Below are positions 14,941-23,373 of a stretch of DNA of 64,000 nucleotides, in pieces. Under the pieces are notes generated by a model. The model was not told where the DNA came from and did not search any database. It saw only the letters and a list, made by a program, of their open reading frames with translations. Each line of letters begins with the position of its first letter. Positions within the stretch are counted from its first letter, which is position 1. Position numbers and translations under genes: made by a program. The stretch is taken from the NCBI RefSeq assembly GCF_033042135.1, contig NZ_WBXM01000003.1, forward strand, positions 62,001 through 126,000, read 5' to 3'. Source of the DNA: Haloechinothrix sp033042135. Lineage in GTDB: Bacteria > Actinomycetota > Actinomycetes > Mycobacteriales > Pseudonocardiaceae.

Positions 14941-15360
14941 ATGACGATCGATCGAATCGACGCGGCCGGCGAAGCCGGTGTTCCCGATACCGCCGTGGCC
15001 GCCGCCCTGTTCCACAGCCTGGCCGACGAGTCCCGGCTGACGATCGTGCGCCGCCTGGCCCTCGGCGAGGCACGGGTCGCCGACCTGGTGAGCGAGCTGG
15101 GGCTCGCGCAGTCCACTGTGTCCCAGCATGTCGCCTGCCTGCGTGACTGTGACCTGGTGGAGGGCCGGACGGCCGGGCGTCAGGTGTTCTACCGGCTGCG
15201 GTGGCCGGAGCTGCTTGATCTGCTCGCCTCGGCCGAGAACCTGCTCGCGGCCACGGGCCGGGCGGTGGCGCTGTGCCCGACCTACGGCGTCGACCCCGGC
15301 GTCGATTCCGGCGACGATTCCGGTACAGACCCCGGCGACGCCGCACGGGAGGGGCGATGA
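14941..15360 (+). CDS. ArsR/SmtB-family metal sensor, CmtR-like
   Basis: This 139-residue winged-helix repressor starts at ATG 14941; no Shine-Dalgarno sequence is visible, so the mRNA may be leaderless. The recognition helix is in GLAQSTVSQHV. The cysteine pair ACLRDCDLVEG and a third cysteine near the C-terminus (ALCPTYG) match the Cys57/Cys61/Cys102 cadmium/lead site of Mycobacterium tuberculosis CmtR. In M. tuberculosis CmtR sits beside the P-type ATPase CtpG. Here the stop codon overlaps the ATPase start (ATGA), giving the same partnership. The tail is Asp/Gly rich and probably disordered. Confidence 0.85.
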   Translation: MTIDRIDAAGEAGVPDTAVAAALFHSLADESRLTIVRRLALGEARVADLVSELGLAQSTVSQHVACLRDCDLVEGRTAGRQVFYRLRWPELLDLLASAENLLAATGRAVALCPTYGVDPGVDSGDDSGTDPGDAAREGR

Positions 15361-17354
15361 CCGACGCCTGCGGGTGTGCCGAGCCCGAGACGGGGCACGG
15401 CGCAGGCTCCGATGGCGGCCGGCGCCGCGCGCTGTGGCGGGTGCCTACGATGCGCCTCGCGGCGGTGTCCGGGCTGCTGCTGGCGGCGGGATACGGCGCG
15501 GGCTGGTTGGGGGCGCCGGGGTGGTTGGCGTCGCTGCTGCAGGGGGCGGCGCTGGTCGCGGGCGCGGTGACCTTCGTGCCCGGCACGCTCCGGCTGCTGC
15601 TGCGGGGCAGCATCGGGGTGGGCACGTTGATGACCATCGCGGCCGCGGGTGCGGTGGCGCTTGGCGAGCTCGGCGAGGCCGCCGTGCTGGCCTTCCTCTA
15701 CTCCCTGGCCGAGGGGCTGGAGGCGTACGCGACCACCCGCACGCGGCGGGGCCTGCGCGCCCTGCTCGAGCTGGCACCACGCAGCGCGGTGGTGCTGCGG
15801 GACGGCGCCGAACACACCGTCGGCGTCGAGCGGCTGCGTGTCGGCGACATCCTGGTGGTCCGGCCCGGCGAGCGGGTGGCCACGGATGGTGTGATCCGTT
15901 CGGGTCGCAGCGCCCTGGACACCTCGGCGGTCACCGGGGAATCGATGCCGGTGGAGCTCGGCGAAGGCGACGAGGTGCTGGCCGGGTCGGTCAACGGCCC
16001 CGGCGTGCTGGAGGTCGCGGCCACTACCACGGCCGAGGACAACACGCTGGCTCGCATCGTGCGCATCGTGGAGACCGAGCAGGCCCGTAAAGGCACCGCT
16101 CAGCGCCTGGCTGACCGGATCGCCCGGCCGCTGGTACCGGGGATTCTGGCTACCGCGACACTGATCGCCGCGGTGGGTGCGTTGCTCGGCGAGCCCGCGG
16201 TGTGGCTGGAGCGAGCGCTGGTGGTGTTGGTGGCGGCTTCGCCGTGTGCGCTGGCGATCTCGGTGCCGGTGTCGGTTGCGGCGGCGATCGGCGCGGCCAG
16301 CCGCTTCGGGGTGCTCGTCAAGGGCGGCGCCGCGTTGGAGGCGCTCGGTCGCGTCCGGACGGTCGCGTTGGACAAGACCGGCACCCTCACTCGCAACGAA
16401 CCGGAGGTGGCCGAGGTGGTCGCCGCTGGGGACGAGGCGTCGGACCGGGTACTGACCGTGGCAGCTGCGCTGGAGGCGCGCAGCGAACACCCGCTCGCGC
16501 GAGCGGTGCTGGCTCGCGCGGCCGGTGGAGATCCCGTGCTGGATGTCGAGGACGTGATGGCGGTCCCGGGGGCCGGAATCGCCGGGACGGTCGAGGGACG
16601 GAAGGTCCGGTTGGGCCGTCCGGGGTGGATCGACCCGGGCGAGCTGGCACCGGCGGTGCGGCGGTTGCAGGCCGATGGCGCCACCGTGGTGCTCGTCGAG
16701 CACGGCGGACGTGTGATCGGCGCGATCGGGGTGCGCGACGAGCTGCGTGCCGAGGCGGCGTCGACGGTGGGCTGGCTGCGACGCCACGGCTACCGGGTGC
16801 TGATGCTCACCGGCGACAACGCGGTGACCGCGGCGGCGATGGCCAACAGCGCCGGGATCGAGCCCGGCGCGGTGCATGCCCACCAGCGACCGGAGGGTAA
16901 GGCGCGTGCTGTTGCCTCCTCCGACGCCCGGCGCGGTACGGCCATGGTCGGTGACGGTATCAACGACGCGCCCGCGCTGGCAGCTGTCGATGTCGGTATC
17001 GCCATGGGCGCGGCAGGCAGCGACGTCGCCATCGACACCGCCGACGTCGCCCTGCTCGGCGACGACCTCCGGCTGCTGCCGCGTGCGCTGGCCCACGCCC
17101 GGCGCGCACGCACCATCGTGTGGCAGAACGTCGGGTTGTCGTTGGCGATCATCACCGTGCTCGTGCCGCTGGCGCTGTCCGGCACGCTCGGGTTGGCCGC
17201 GGTGGTGCTGGTTCACGAGGTCGCCGAGATCGTCGTGATCGCCAACGGCCTGCGCGCCGGGTACACCCGGCAGCCCACCACCGAGGGCGCAGCGGCCTCG
17301 TGGCGGCACACCGGCGGGGCAGGCCACGGGGTGCCGGTATCCCGGCGGCGGTAG
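15357..17354 (+). CDS. heavy-metal P1B-type ATPase (CtpG/CadA-like)
   Basis: The 665-residue exporter has the P-ATPase domain order. An A domain carries TGES (SAVTGESMPV), and the membrane SPC motif is in AASPCALAISVPVS. The phosphorylation site is DKTGTLTRN, the HP dipeptide of the N domain is in EARSEHPLARAV, and the hinge is MVGDGINDAPALA. The N-terminus has a short Cys-containing segment (ACGCAEPE) but no full CxxC HMA domain. The SPC motif and the CmtR-like neighbour point to Cd/Pb/Zn-type divalent ions, although specificity is inferred. It is translationally coupled to the sensor, which should derepress it on metal binding. Confidence 0.9.
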   Translation: MTDACGCAEPETGHGAGSDGGRRRALWRVPTMRLAAVSGLLLAAGYGAGWLGAPGWLASLLQGAALVAGAVTFVPGTLRLLLRGSIGVGTLMTIAAAGAVALGELGEAAVLAFLYSLAEGLEAYATTRTRRGLRALLELAPRSAVVLRDGAEHTVGVERLRVGDILVVRPGERVATDGVIRSGRSALDTSAVTGESMPVELGEGDEVLAGSVNGPGVLEVAATTTAEDNTLARIVRIVETEQARKGTAQRLADRIARPLVPGILATATLIAAVGALLGEPAVWLERALVVLVAASPCALAISVPVSVAAAIGAASRFGVLVKGGAALEALGRVRTVALDKTGTLTRNEPEVAEVVAAGDEASDRVLTVAAALEARSEHPLARAVLARAAGGDPVLDVEDVMAVPGAGIAGTVEGRKVRLGRPGWIDPGELAPAVRRLQADGATVVLVEHGGRVIGAIGVRDELRAEAASTVGWLRRHGYRVLMLTGDNAVTAAAMANSAGIEPGAVHAHQRPEGKARAVASSDARRGTAMVGDGINDAPALAAVDVGIAMGAAGSDVAIDTADVALLGDDLRLLPRALAHARRARTIVWQNVGLSLAIITVLVPLALSGTLGLAAVVLVHEVAEIVVIANGLRAGYTRQPTTEGAAASWRHTGGAGHGVPVSRRR

Positions 17355-17571
17355 GCCTGACGGCCCGGCAGGCCGGACCGGTGACCTGCCGAGGAGGCCT
17401 TTGGCGATGTCCCCGGCTCCCGCACATGTGTCCTCGACGCTCTGGTTCCAGTGGCGGTACCGGCGCCGGGGAAAGGACTCCGGGCCGGGTGCGATGACTT
17501 TCGCCCGCGGCGGCGGTCAACACCTCGAAGCCACCGCGCCAGGAGTGGAATCAGGAGTGGAAGGAGCCCAC

Positions 17572-18687
17572 ATGAGTTCGGTACGTGTACTGGTCGGTAC
17601 CCGCAAGGGCGCGTTCGTGCTGACCTCGGACGGTAAACGTGACCAGTGGCGGGTGGACGGCCCGTATTTCGGCGGGTGGGAGATCTACCACGTGGCCGGT
17701 TCACCCGCGGATCCGGACCGGGTGTTCGTCTCGCAGTCGATGGACTGGTTCGGACAGGTGATCCAGCGCTCGGACGACGGGGGCATGTCCTGGGAGGCGG
17801 TCGGTAATGAGTTCACCTACGCGGGAGTGCCCGGTACGCACCAGTGGTACGACGGTACGGACCGCCCGTGGGAGTTCACCCGCGTCTGGCACCTCGCGCC
17901 GTCGTTGACGGACCCGGACACCGTGTACGCGGGTGTGCAGGACGCCGCGCTGTTTCGCTCGAATGACGGCGGCGCCTCGTGGCAGGAGCTGCGCGGGTTA
18001 CGTGAGCACGGTTCCGGATCGTCGTGGCAACCGGGAGCGGGCGGGTTGTGCCTGCACACGATCGTGCAGCACCCGGCCAAACCGGAACGGTTGACCACCG
18101 CGATCTCGGCTGCCGGGGCGTTCCGTACCGATGACACCGGGAAGACGTGGCAGCCGATCAACCAGGGTCTGGAATCCGACGGCATCCCAGACCCGGAGGC
18201 AGAGGTCGGGCATTGCGTGCACCGTATCGCTATGCACCCCTCGCGTCCCGATGTGCTGTTCATGCAGAAACACTGGGACGTCATGCGCAGTGACGACGCA
18301 GGCGACTCCTGGTACGAGATCAGCGGTGACCTGCCGAGTGACTTCGGGTTTCCCATCGCCGTACACAGTCACGAGCCGGACACCGTCTACGTGGTACCGA
18401 TCACCAGCGACGCCGAGCACTACCCACCGGAGGGCAAGCTGCGGGTGTATCGCAGCCGCACCGGAGGTAATGAGTGGGAGGCGCTGACCTCCGGGCTGCC
18501 GCAGCAGCACGCGTACGTGAACGTGCTGCGTGACGCGATGGCCGTCGACGCACTCGACGAGTGCGGTGTGTACTTCGGCACGACGGGAGGTCAGGTGTAC
18601 GTCTCCGCCAATGCGGGGGACCATTGGGAACCGATCGTGCGCGATCTGCCGCCGGTCCTCTCCGTGGAGGTGCAGACGCTGACATGA
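17572..18687 (+). CDS. BNR/sialidase-type beta-propeller protein
   Basis: The 371-residue product starts at ATG 17572 behind GGAAGGAG; the upstream in-frame TTG extension is low-complexity and unlikely. It contains repeated Asp-box-like units (SDDGGMSWEAV, SNDGGASWQEL, TDDTGKTWQPI, SDDAGDSWYEI, SANAGDHWEPI), the mark of a sialidase/BNR-fold propeller. No secretion signal is seen, so it is probably cytoplasmic. True sialidase catalytic residues cannot be assigned. The stop overlaps the start of a MoaD/ThiS gene (ATGA), a pairing that recurs in actinobacteria and whose function is not known. Confidence 0.85.
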   Translation: MSSVRVLVGTRKGAFVLTSDGKRDQWRVDGPYFGGWEIYHVAGSPADPDRVFVSQSMDWFGQVIQRSDDGGMSWEAVGNEFTYAGVPGTHQWYDGTDRPWEFTRVWHLAPSLTDPDTVYAGVQDAALFRSNDGGASWQELRGLREHGSGSSWQPGAGGLCLHTIVQHPAKPERLTTAISAAGAFRTDDTGKTWQPINQGLESDGIPDPEAEVGHCVHRIAMHPSRPDVLFMQKHWDVMRSDDAGDSWYEISGDLPSDFGFPIAVHSHEPDTVYVVPITSDAEHYPPEGKLRVYRSRTGGNEWEALTSGLPQQHAYVNVLRDAMAVDALDECGVYFGTTGGQVYVSANAGDHWEPIVRDLPPVLSVEVQTLT

Positions 18688-18980
18688 TTCGTGTCGTACT
18701 ACCGACCCAACTGCGCGCGCTGGCGCGCATCGACGGGGAGGTCGCGCTGGCCCTCGACGGCGAAGCCAGCCAGCGTGCCGTGCTCGACGCCCTCGAGGAA
18801 AGGTTCCCCGCGCTGCGCGGGACCATGCGGGACCACGAGACCGGCAAGCGACGCGCCTACCTGCGGTTTTTCGCGTGCGAGCAGGACCTCTCGCACGAGC
18901 CGCCGGATGCGCCGCTGCCTGCGCCGGTCATCGCCGGTGACGAGCCGTTCCTGGTGGTCGGTGCGATGGCGGGTGGCTGA
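18684..18980 (+). CDS. MoaD/ThiS-family ubiquitin-like sulfur carrier
   Basis: The 98-residue protein has the beta-grasp pattern (IRVVLPTQLRALA, then VLDALEERFPALRGTM, then a final strand) and ends in Ala-Gly-Gly. The diglycine tail is the site that E1-like enzymes adenylate and thiocarboxylate, so this copy looks active. It is coupled to the BNR-propeller gene by a 4-bp overlap. No E1-like or desulfurase gene is adjacent, so the partner must be encoded elsewhere. Whether it donates sulfur or is a protein modifier cannot be told. Confidence 0.85.
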   Translation: MIRVVLPTQLRALARIDGEVALALDGEASQRAVLDALEERFPALRGTMRDHETGKRRAYLRFFACEQDLSHEPPDAPLPAPVIAGDEPFLVVGAMAGG

Positions 18981-19139
18981 GAGCTCCGACTGTGGTCGCC
19001 TTCGCCCACGCGGACCGGTTCGCAGGCGGGCTGGCCCTGGCGGGACGCGAACCAGACCGCAGGTGCTGCTCGGCGACAAGGGCCCTGGATACTGATGCCT
19101 AGCGCGTCCGCGATGTCCTCGTGGGTGGTCTGGCTCTCG

Positions 19140-19718
19140 TTATCCTGCCGCGGATCCACCGCCGGTCAGGGTGCGCCTGATCTTGTCGATGATGCCGAGC
19201 CCCGGATCGATGATGAGGTTGCCCGGTGGTTTGTCCGGCGCGGCGGGATGGGGATGGATCGGGGCGCCATCCTTGGCGAGCCGCATCTTGCCGCCGAGCA
19301 GATCGCGTTGCTCTTGGGTGCACGCACGGTATAGGCGGGGGAGGACGTCGCGCTCCTCCTCGGCAAAGTGGTCGCGCGCACGCCGGGTCACTTCACCGAG
19401 CAGCTTCTCGAAACGATCATCCGAAGGAGACAGGGATTCGAGCTCCTTCATCCGGTGTTCCAGAGCGGCGTGCTCGCCGATGTGGTGGTCGGCGATCGCG
19501 TCGCCGTCGGGGAAGCGCTCACGAACCTCGGGAAAGGCATACTGCTCCTCGGCGGCCAGATGCCGCACGAGCCCGGCGATGAGGTGGTCCACGAGCTGTC
19601 TGCGGTACTCCCAGCTCACCGGGCTCTGCTGTTCGAGCTCCGTGAAGATCTCGTCCAGTTCACGGTGATCGGTCATGATGGCCTGGACGCCGTCCTCACT
19701 TCCTTCTTCGGTCGTCAT
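19140..19718 (-). CDS. hemerythrin (HHE) domain protein
   Basis: The 192-residue protein has the four-helix HHE pattern. Helix 1 carries TDHRELDEIFTELE, helix 2 RHLAAEEQYAFPEV, helix 3 HHIGEHAALEHRMKEL and helix 4 RARDHFAEEERDVLPRL. These supply His/Glu ligands for a di-iron site that binds oxygen or NO. A flexible Pro/Gly-rich tail follows. The start is placed at ATG 19716-19718, where similarity begins, rather than the longer open frame. It stands alone on this strand, with two small genes upstream. A role in oxidative or nitrosative stress is usual for the family but not shown here. Confidence 0.88.
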   Translation of the reverse strand: MTTEEGSEDGVQAIMTDHRELDEIFTELEQQSPVSWEYRRQLVDHLIAGLVRHLAAEEQYAFPEVRERFPDGDAIADHHIGEHAALEHRMKELESLSPSDDRFEKLLGEVTRRARDHFAEEERDVLPRLYRACTQEQRDLLGGKMRLAKDGAPIHPHPAAPDKPPGNLIIDPGLGIIDKIRRTLTGGGSAAG

Positions 19719-19785
19719 AGTGGTCACCACCCATCTGTATCCGGCAACTGTCGCCGGCTGCGAAGCCATCTGGCCAGCGGACGAG

Positions 19786-19959
19786 TCAATCGGGTGGTTC
19801 CTGGAGCTCTTCCTCGTCGTCAACCACGGTGTCGTCGGTCATCCAGCGCTCCTCGTCCTCCCCTGGCTTGGGCTGCTGCTGGGTCGATTGGTGCTGCGGC
19901 CCCGCCTCACCGGGGCCGGCCGATTCGGGCGTGGCGCGATCGTCGTAGTCACGTGTCAT
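19786..19959 (-). CDS. small acidic protein, 57 residues
   Basis: A minus-strand ORF starts with ATG at 19957-19959 behind AAGGAGAC and encodes a hydrophilic, disordered-looking peptide. The first half is Gln/Pro rich (PQHQSTQQQPKPG) and the second half is strongly acidic (TDDTVVDDEEELQEPPD). No cysteines, signal or membrane segment are present. It lies 67 bp upstream of the hemerythrin gene on the same strand. I do not recognise a family. The clear ribosome site is the main reason to accept it. Confidence 0.6.
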   Translation of the reverse strand: MTRDYDDRATPESAGPGEAGPQHQSTQQQPKPGEDEERWMTDDTVVDDEEELQEPPD

Positions 19960-20031
19960 CGCTGCGGTCTCCTTGCTCGAGGCGACACGATGGCTGCTCT
20001 TCCAGGAATACCCGCAACGCCGCGGGCCGAA

Positions 20032-20199
20032 TCATCGGGATCCGCGCGTGCTGCTGGAGTGCTCTGCCTGCCGCTCGCGTTGCCAACCCGCCGTAACCGT
20101 GACGTGCACGGTCAGGGTGAGTCTGCGAGCTCGTGGTCGCAGCAGCAGCGCGATCAGCAGCAGCATGACGGTGCCGACGGCGATCCCGAGGAACCACAC
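20032..20199 (-). CDS. possible small single-TM protein
   Basis: This frame contains one convincing transmembrane helix followed by basic residues (WFLGIAVGTVMLLLIALLL then RPRARR) and a short polar tail, about 55 residues from a GTG at 20197-20199. There is no good ribosome site, so the start, and the gene itself, are uncertain. It would be transcribed ahead of the acidic small protein. The hydrophobic stretch is long for chance in such GC-rich DNA. Confidence 0.35.
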   Translation of the reverse strand: MWFLGIAVGTVMLLLIALLLRPRARRLTLTVHVTVTAGWQRERQAEHSSSTRGSR

Positions 20200-20289
20200 C
20201 CAGCGTGGTGTGCCGGTACCGGCTCGCCGGTGTGCCGCATGCCTAGGCGTTCACCTGTCATGGCGTCGCGGCAGCAGGTGGTTCGGGAC

Positions 20290-21567
20290 CTACCAGCCGA
20301 GGAGTCCTTTGGCGATGTGGGTGGTCTGGATCTCGTTGCTGCCCGCGTAGATCATGAGGCCCTTGGCGTCGCGGGCGAGCTGCTCGACGTGGTACTCGGT
20401 CATATAGCCGTTACCGCCGAAGAGCTGGACGGCTTCCATGGCTACCTCGGTGGCCGCGCGGGAGGAGTAGAGCTTCATGGCCGAAGCCTCGGCGAGTGAG
20501 GGGAACGTGCCTTCGCGGAGTTTGGCGATGGTCTGGAAGATCATGTTCTGGGTGTTCAGCCGGGCGATCTCCATCTCGGCGAGCTTGGCCTGGATGAGCT
20601 GGAACCGGCCGATCTCCTGGTCCCACAGCGTGCGCTCGCGGGCGTAGTCGACGCAGAGTCGGTGGCATTCGTTGATGATGCCCAGCGACAGCGCGGCCAC
20701 GCCGATACGTTCGGCGGTGAAGTTCGCCCTGGCGCTGGCCCGCCCCGCGTCGCTCCGGGTGTCGCGGCCGCCGGGCGTGGGTTCGGCGCCACCGAGCAGC
20801 CGCTCGGGTCCGAGATGGATCTGGTGGAAGGACAGCTCGCCGGTAGGGGAGGAGCCAAGCCCCATCTTCTTGAACGGCGTGGACCGTTCCAGGCCATCCA
20901 TGTCGCCGTCGAGGACGAAGGTCAGCACCGGCCGCTCCCGCAGGGGTGTGCCGTCCTGCTCGTCGAGCTTGGCGTAGACGACGATGGTGTCGGCGTACGG
21001 GCCGTTGGTGATGAAGGTCTTGTGCCCGGACAGCACGTAGCCACCGCTGCCGTCACGGCGGACGGTGGTGGTCATGCCGCCGAAGGCGTCGGATCCGGCT
21101 TCGGGCTCGGTGATCGCCCACGCGCCGACCTTGTCGAACGTCAACAGCGGCGGCACCCAGCGTCGCTGCTGCTCGATGGTGCCGGTCGAGGCGATGGTTC
21201 CCGCGGCGAGGCCGAGGCTCACACTCGCCGAGGCCAGGATCCCCAGCGACACCCCGGCCAGCTCGGAAATGGCCACAAGCAGCATGCTTTCCTGCCCGGC
21301 CAGCCGGAACCCGGCGCCGCCCGCTGCGGAACCGTCATTGTCCTCACCGGGTGCGGCGGTGGATGTCGCTTCGTGGTGCTCGAGATACTGCTCGAACGCC
21401 TCGGTGGCCATCGCGCCCACGCCGAAGCTGGAGAACAGCTTGCGGATGATGTCGTACGGCGGCACCTTGCCGCTTTCCAGCTCGTCGCGGTAAGGGCGGA
21501 TCTCGTTGTCGATGAACTCCCGGATGGCCTCGCGGATGAGCTCGTCGGACTCGGACCACTCGATCAT
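20290..21567 (-). CDS. acyl-CoA dehydrogenase
   Basis: The 425-residue flavoenzyme introduces the alpha-beta double bond in acyl-CoA. It shows the N-terminal helical domain, the middle strand GAWAITEPEAGSDAFGGMTT (FAD and substrate contact) and GHKTFITNGPYADTIVVYAK. The C-terminal helices end with VQLFGGNGYMTEYHVEQLARDAKGLMIYAGSNEIQ, in which the catalytic base region and the GSNEI motif are recognisable. The ATG at 21565-21567 overlaps the stop of the preceding SDR gene by 4 bp. It is the last gene of a five-gene beta-oxidation operon running from 25052 to 20290. Confidence 0.92.
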   Translation of the reverse strand: MIEWSESDELIREAIREFIDNEIRPYRDELESGKVPPYDIIRKLFSSFGVGAMATEAFEQYLEHHEATSTAAPGEDNDGSAAGGAGFRLAGQESMLLVAISELAGVSLGILASASVSLGLAAGTIASTGTIEQQRRWVPPLLTFDKVGAWAITEPEAGSDAFGGMTTTVRRDGSGGYVLSGHKTFITNGPYADTIVVYAKLDEQDGTPLRERPVLTFVLDGDMDGLERSTPFKKMGLGSSPTGELSFHQIHLGPERLLGGAEPTPGGRDTRSDAGRASARANFTAERIGVAALSLGIINECHRLCVDYARERTLWDQEIGRFQLIQAKLAEMEIARLNTQNMIFQTIAKLREGTFPSLAEASAMKLYSSRAATEVAMEAVQLFGGNGYMTEYHVEQLARDAKGLMIYAGSNEIQTTHIAKGLLGW

Positions 21568-22448
21568 GACGAGGCCTCCTCGGGCAGCCGTGCGGCGATG
21601 TCGTCGATGCGCCATGGGCCGTCGGTCTCGATGGTACGCACCCCGTGCCAACCTGCCAGCTCGGTGATCGCCCCACCTTGGACCCCGAAGACCTTGCCGG
21701 TGAACGGGCACTTCTCGGTGGCGAGGTAAGCCACCAGCGGGGAGATGTTGGCTGGCGAGAAGGCGTCGAACTCACCCTCGGGCACCTCCTGAGCGAACAG
21801 CGCGCCCATGCCGGGGGTCGCCAGGGTCAGCCGGGTGCGGGCGATGGGGGCTATGGCGTTCACCCGCACCCCGTAGCGGTCGAGCTCGGCGGCGGCCACC
21901 TGGGTCATGGCGGCGATGGCCGCCTTGGCGGCACCGTAATTGGCCTGTCCCGCATTCGGCATCGTCAGCCCGGAGTCCGAGGCAGTGTTGATCACCGAGG
22001 CGCTGACCTGCTCACCGGCTTTCGTCCGGTCCTTCCAGTAGGCAGCGGCGTGACGCAACACCGCGAAATGCCCTTTGAGATGCACATCGATCACCGCATC
22101 CCACTGGGTTTCCGCCAAGCCCGCGATAAAGCCGTCGCGCAGGATGCCTGCGTTGTTGACCACCACGTCAAGCCGCCCGAACTCGGTCACCGCCTGCTCG
22201 ACCAGCTCGCGGGCGTCGTCCCAGTCGGCGATGTTGCCGGTGTTGGCCACCGCACGGCCACCGGACGAGGTGATCTCGTCTGCCACCTCACGTGCTGGTC
22301 CGGCATCGGCCCCCTCGCCGTCGTTGCCGCCGCCGAGATCGTTGACCACCACGGTCGCGCCCTCGGCGGCGAACAGCAGCGCGTGCTCGCGCCCGATCCC
22401 GCGCCCCGCCCCGGTGATCACGGCGACACGTCCGTCCAGTACACCCAC
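21564..22448 (-). CDS. SDR-family 3-hydroxyacyl-CoA dehydrogenase
   Basis: The 294-residue protein is a short-chain dehydrogenase of the multifunctional-enzyme (17-beta-HSD type 4) branch. It has TGAGRGIGREHALLFAAEGA for cofactor binding, VVNDLGGGNDGEG typical of that branch, NNAGILRD, and the catalytic Ser and YGAAK (NYGAAKAAI). NAD-dependent oxidation of 3-hydroxyacyl-CoA is the expected reaction. It lies between the MaoC hydratase (43 bp upstream) and the acyl-CoA dehydrogenase (4-bp overlap), so hydration, oxidation and desaturation steps are encoded together. Confidence 0.9.
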   Translation of the reverse strand: MGVLDGRVAVITGAGRGIGREHALLFAAEGATVVVNDLGGGNDGEGADAGPAREVADEITSSGGRAVANTGNIADWDDARELVEQAVTEFGRLDVVVNNAGILRDGFIAGLAETQWDAVIDVHLKGHFAVLRHAAAYWKDRTKAGEQVSASVINTASDSGLTMPNAGQANYGAAKAAIAAMTQVAAAELDRYGVRVNAIAPIARTRLTLATPGMGALFAQEVPEGEFDAFSPANISPLVAYLATEKCPFTGKVFGVQGGAITELAGWHGVRTIETDGPWRIDDIAARLPEEASS

Positions 22449-22491
22449 AGTCGACGCTCCTTGCTCGTTGTGCTCGTTGTCGTGAATCGGG

Positions 22492-23352
22492 TCAGTCGGC
22501 GATCTCGGCCAGCCCGTCGGTGATCACCCGGGTCTCGCCGACCGTGGTCTCGTAGATGTAGCTGGTCACGTCGCCGTCGCGACTCGACCGCCAGAGGCGG
22601 GTGGTGATCTCCTGGCCGGGCAGCACGGGCTTGGAGAACCGCACCGCCAGCTTGCGCAGCCTGCCCACATCGGACCCAGCCAGCTCGGTGAGTACCGCCC
22701 AGGACGTGAACGCCATGGTGCAGAGCCCGTGCACGATGATGCCCGGCAGCCCGGCGTCCTTGGCCACCTGCTCGTCGAGGTGGATCGGCATGGGATCGCC
22801 CGCCGCGGGGCTGTAGCGGAAGGTCTGGTCCTCGTCGATGTGCGCGGTCACCTCCGCAGCCGGCTCGCTGTCTCGCAGCGCGTCGTCGAAGCGGTGTTCC
22901 GGGGCGAGCTCGCCGACTGTCTCGCCGCAGTCGAAACCGCGTACGAAGAACGTCACGTACTGCTCGTTGACCAGGTCGCCCGCTTCGTCGCGGCTCTCGG
23001 TGTACACGCACGCCCTACTGCCCTTGGCCAGCCCCTGGTAGCCGAGCATCCTCGCACGTGAGGTCAGCACGTCGCCTGGCTTGATCGGGCGGTGGAACCG
23101 GAAGTCCTGCTCGCCGTGCACGATCCTGCCGATCAGCGACGGGGGCACTACCTCGAGCGCGGGCTCCATCAGCGACTGGAACACCGGCACGATCGCGAAC
23201 ACCGGCGCCGCCACATCCCCGGCGGTGTGCGCGGCGATCGGGTCGTTGGTCGCCGCCGCGTACTCGGCCAGCCGCTCGCGGGTGACCTCGAACCGGGTCG
23301 GTTCGGTCCAGCTGCCGACCCCGCTCGGGTCGAACCGCAACTCCTCGCTCAT
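22492..23352 (-). CDS. MaoC-like (R)-specific enoyl-CoA hydratase, double hotdog
   Basis: The 286-residue product has two hotdog units. The C-terminal one carries the hydratase-2 motif: a catalytic Asp and His in AAGDPMPIHLDEQVAKDAGLP followed by GIIVHGLCTMAF. The N-terminal half (SLIGRIVHGEQDFRFHRPIKPGD) is the degenerate hotdog that shapes the acyl tunnel for long or bulky substrates such as steroid side chains. It would convert trans-2-enoyl-CoA to 3-hydroxyacyl-CoA. It lies 21 bp downstream of the SRPBCC gene and 43 bp upstream of the SDR gene. Confidence 0.9.
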   Translation of the reverse strand: MSEELRFDPSGVGSWTEPTRFEVTRERLAEYAAATNDPIAAHTAGDVAAPVFAIVPVFQSLMEPALEVVPPSLIGRIVHGEQDFRFHRPIKPGDVLTSRARMLGYQGLAKGSRACVYTESRDEAGDLVNEQYVTFFVRGFDCGETVGELAPEHRFDDALRDSEPAAEVTAHIDEDQTFRYSPAAGDPMPIHLDEQVAKDAGLPGIIVHGLCTMAFTSWAVLTELAGSDVGRLRKLAVRFSKPVLPGQEITTRLWRSSRDGDVTSYIYETTVGETRVITDGLAEIAD

Positions 23353-23373
23353 CCCGTGCCTCCAGGATCCCGC

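Noticed and set aside
15282..17327. 681-codon open frame antisense to the P-type ATPase gene
   Set aside because: Low-complexity His/Arg/Gly-rich translation and full overlap with a conserved gene mark it as a shadow.
18857..19159. Minus-strand frame with an HTH-like stretch (THEDIADALGIS)
   Set aside because: It overlaps the MoaD gene on the other strand, and the short similarity is not followed by a second recognition helix.
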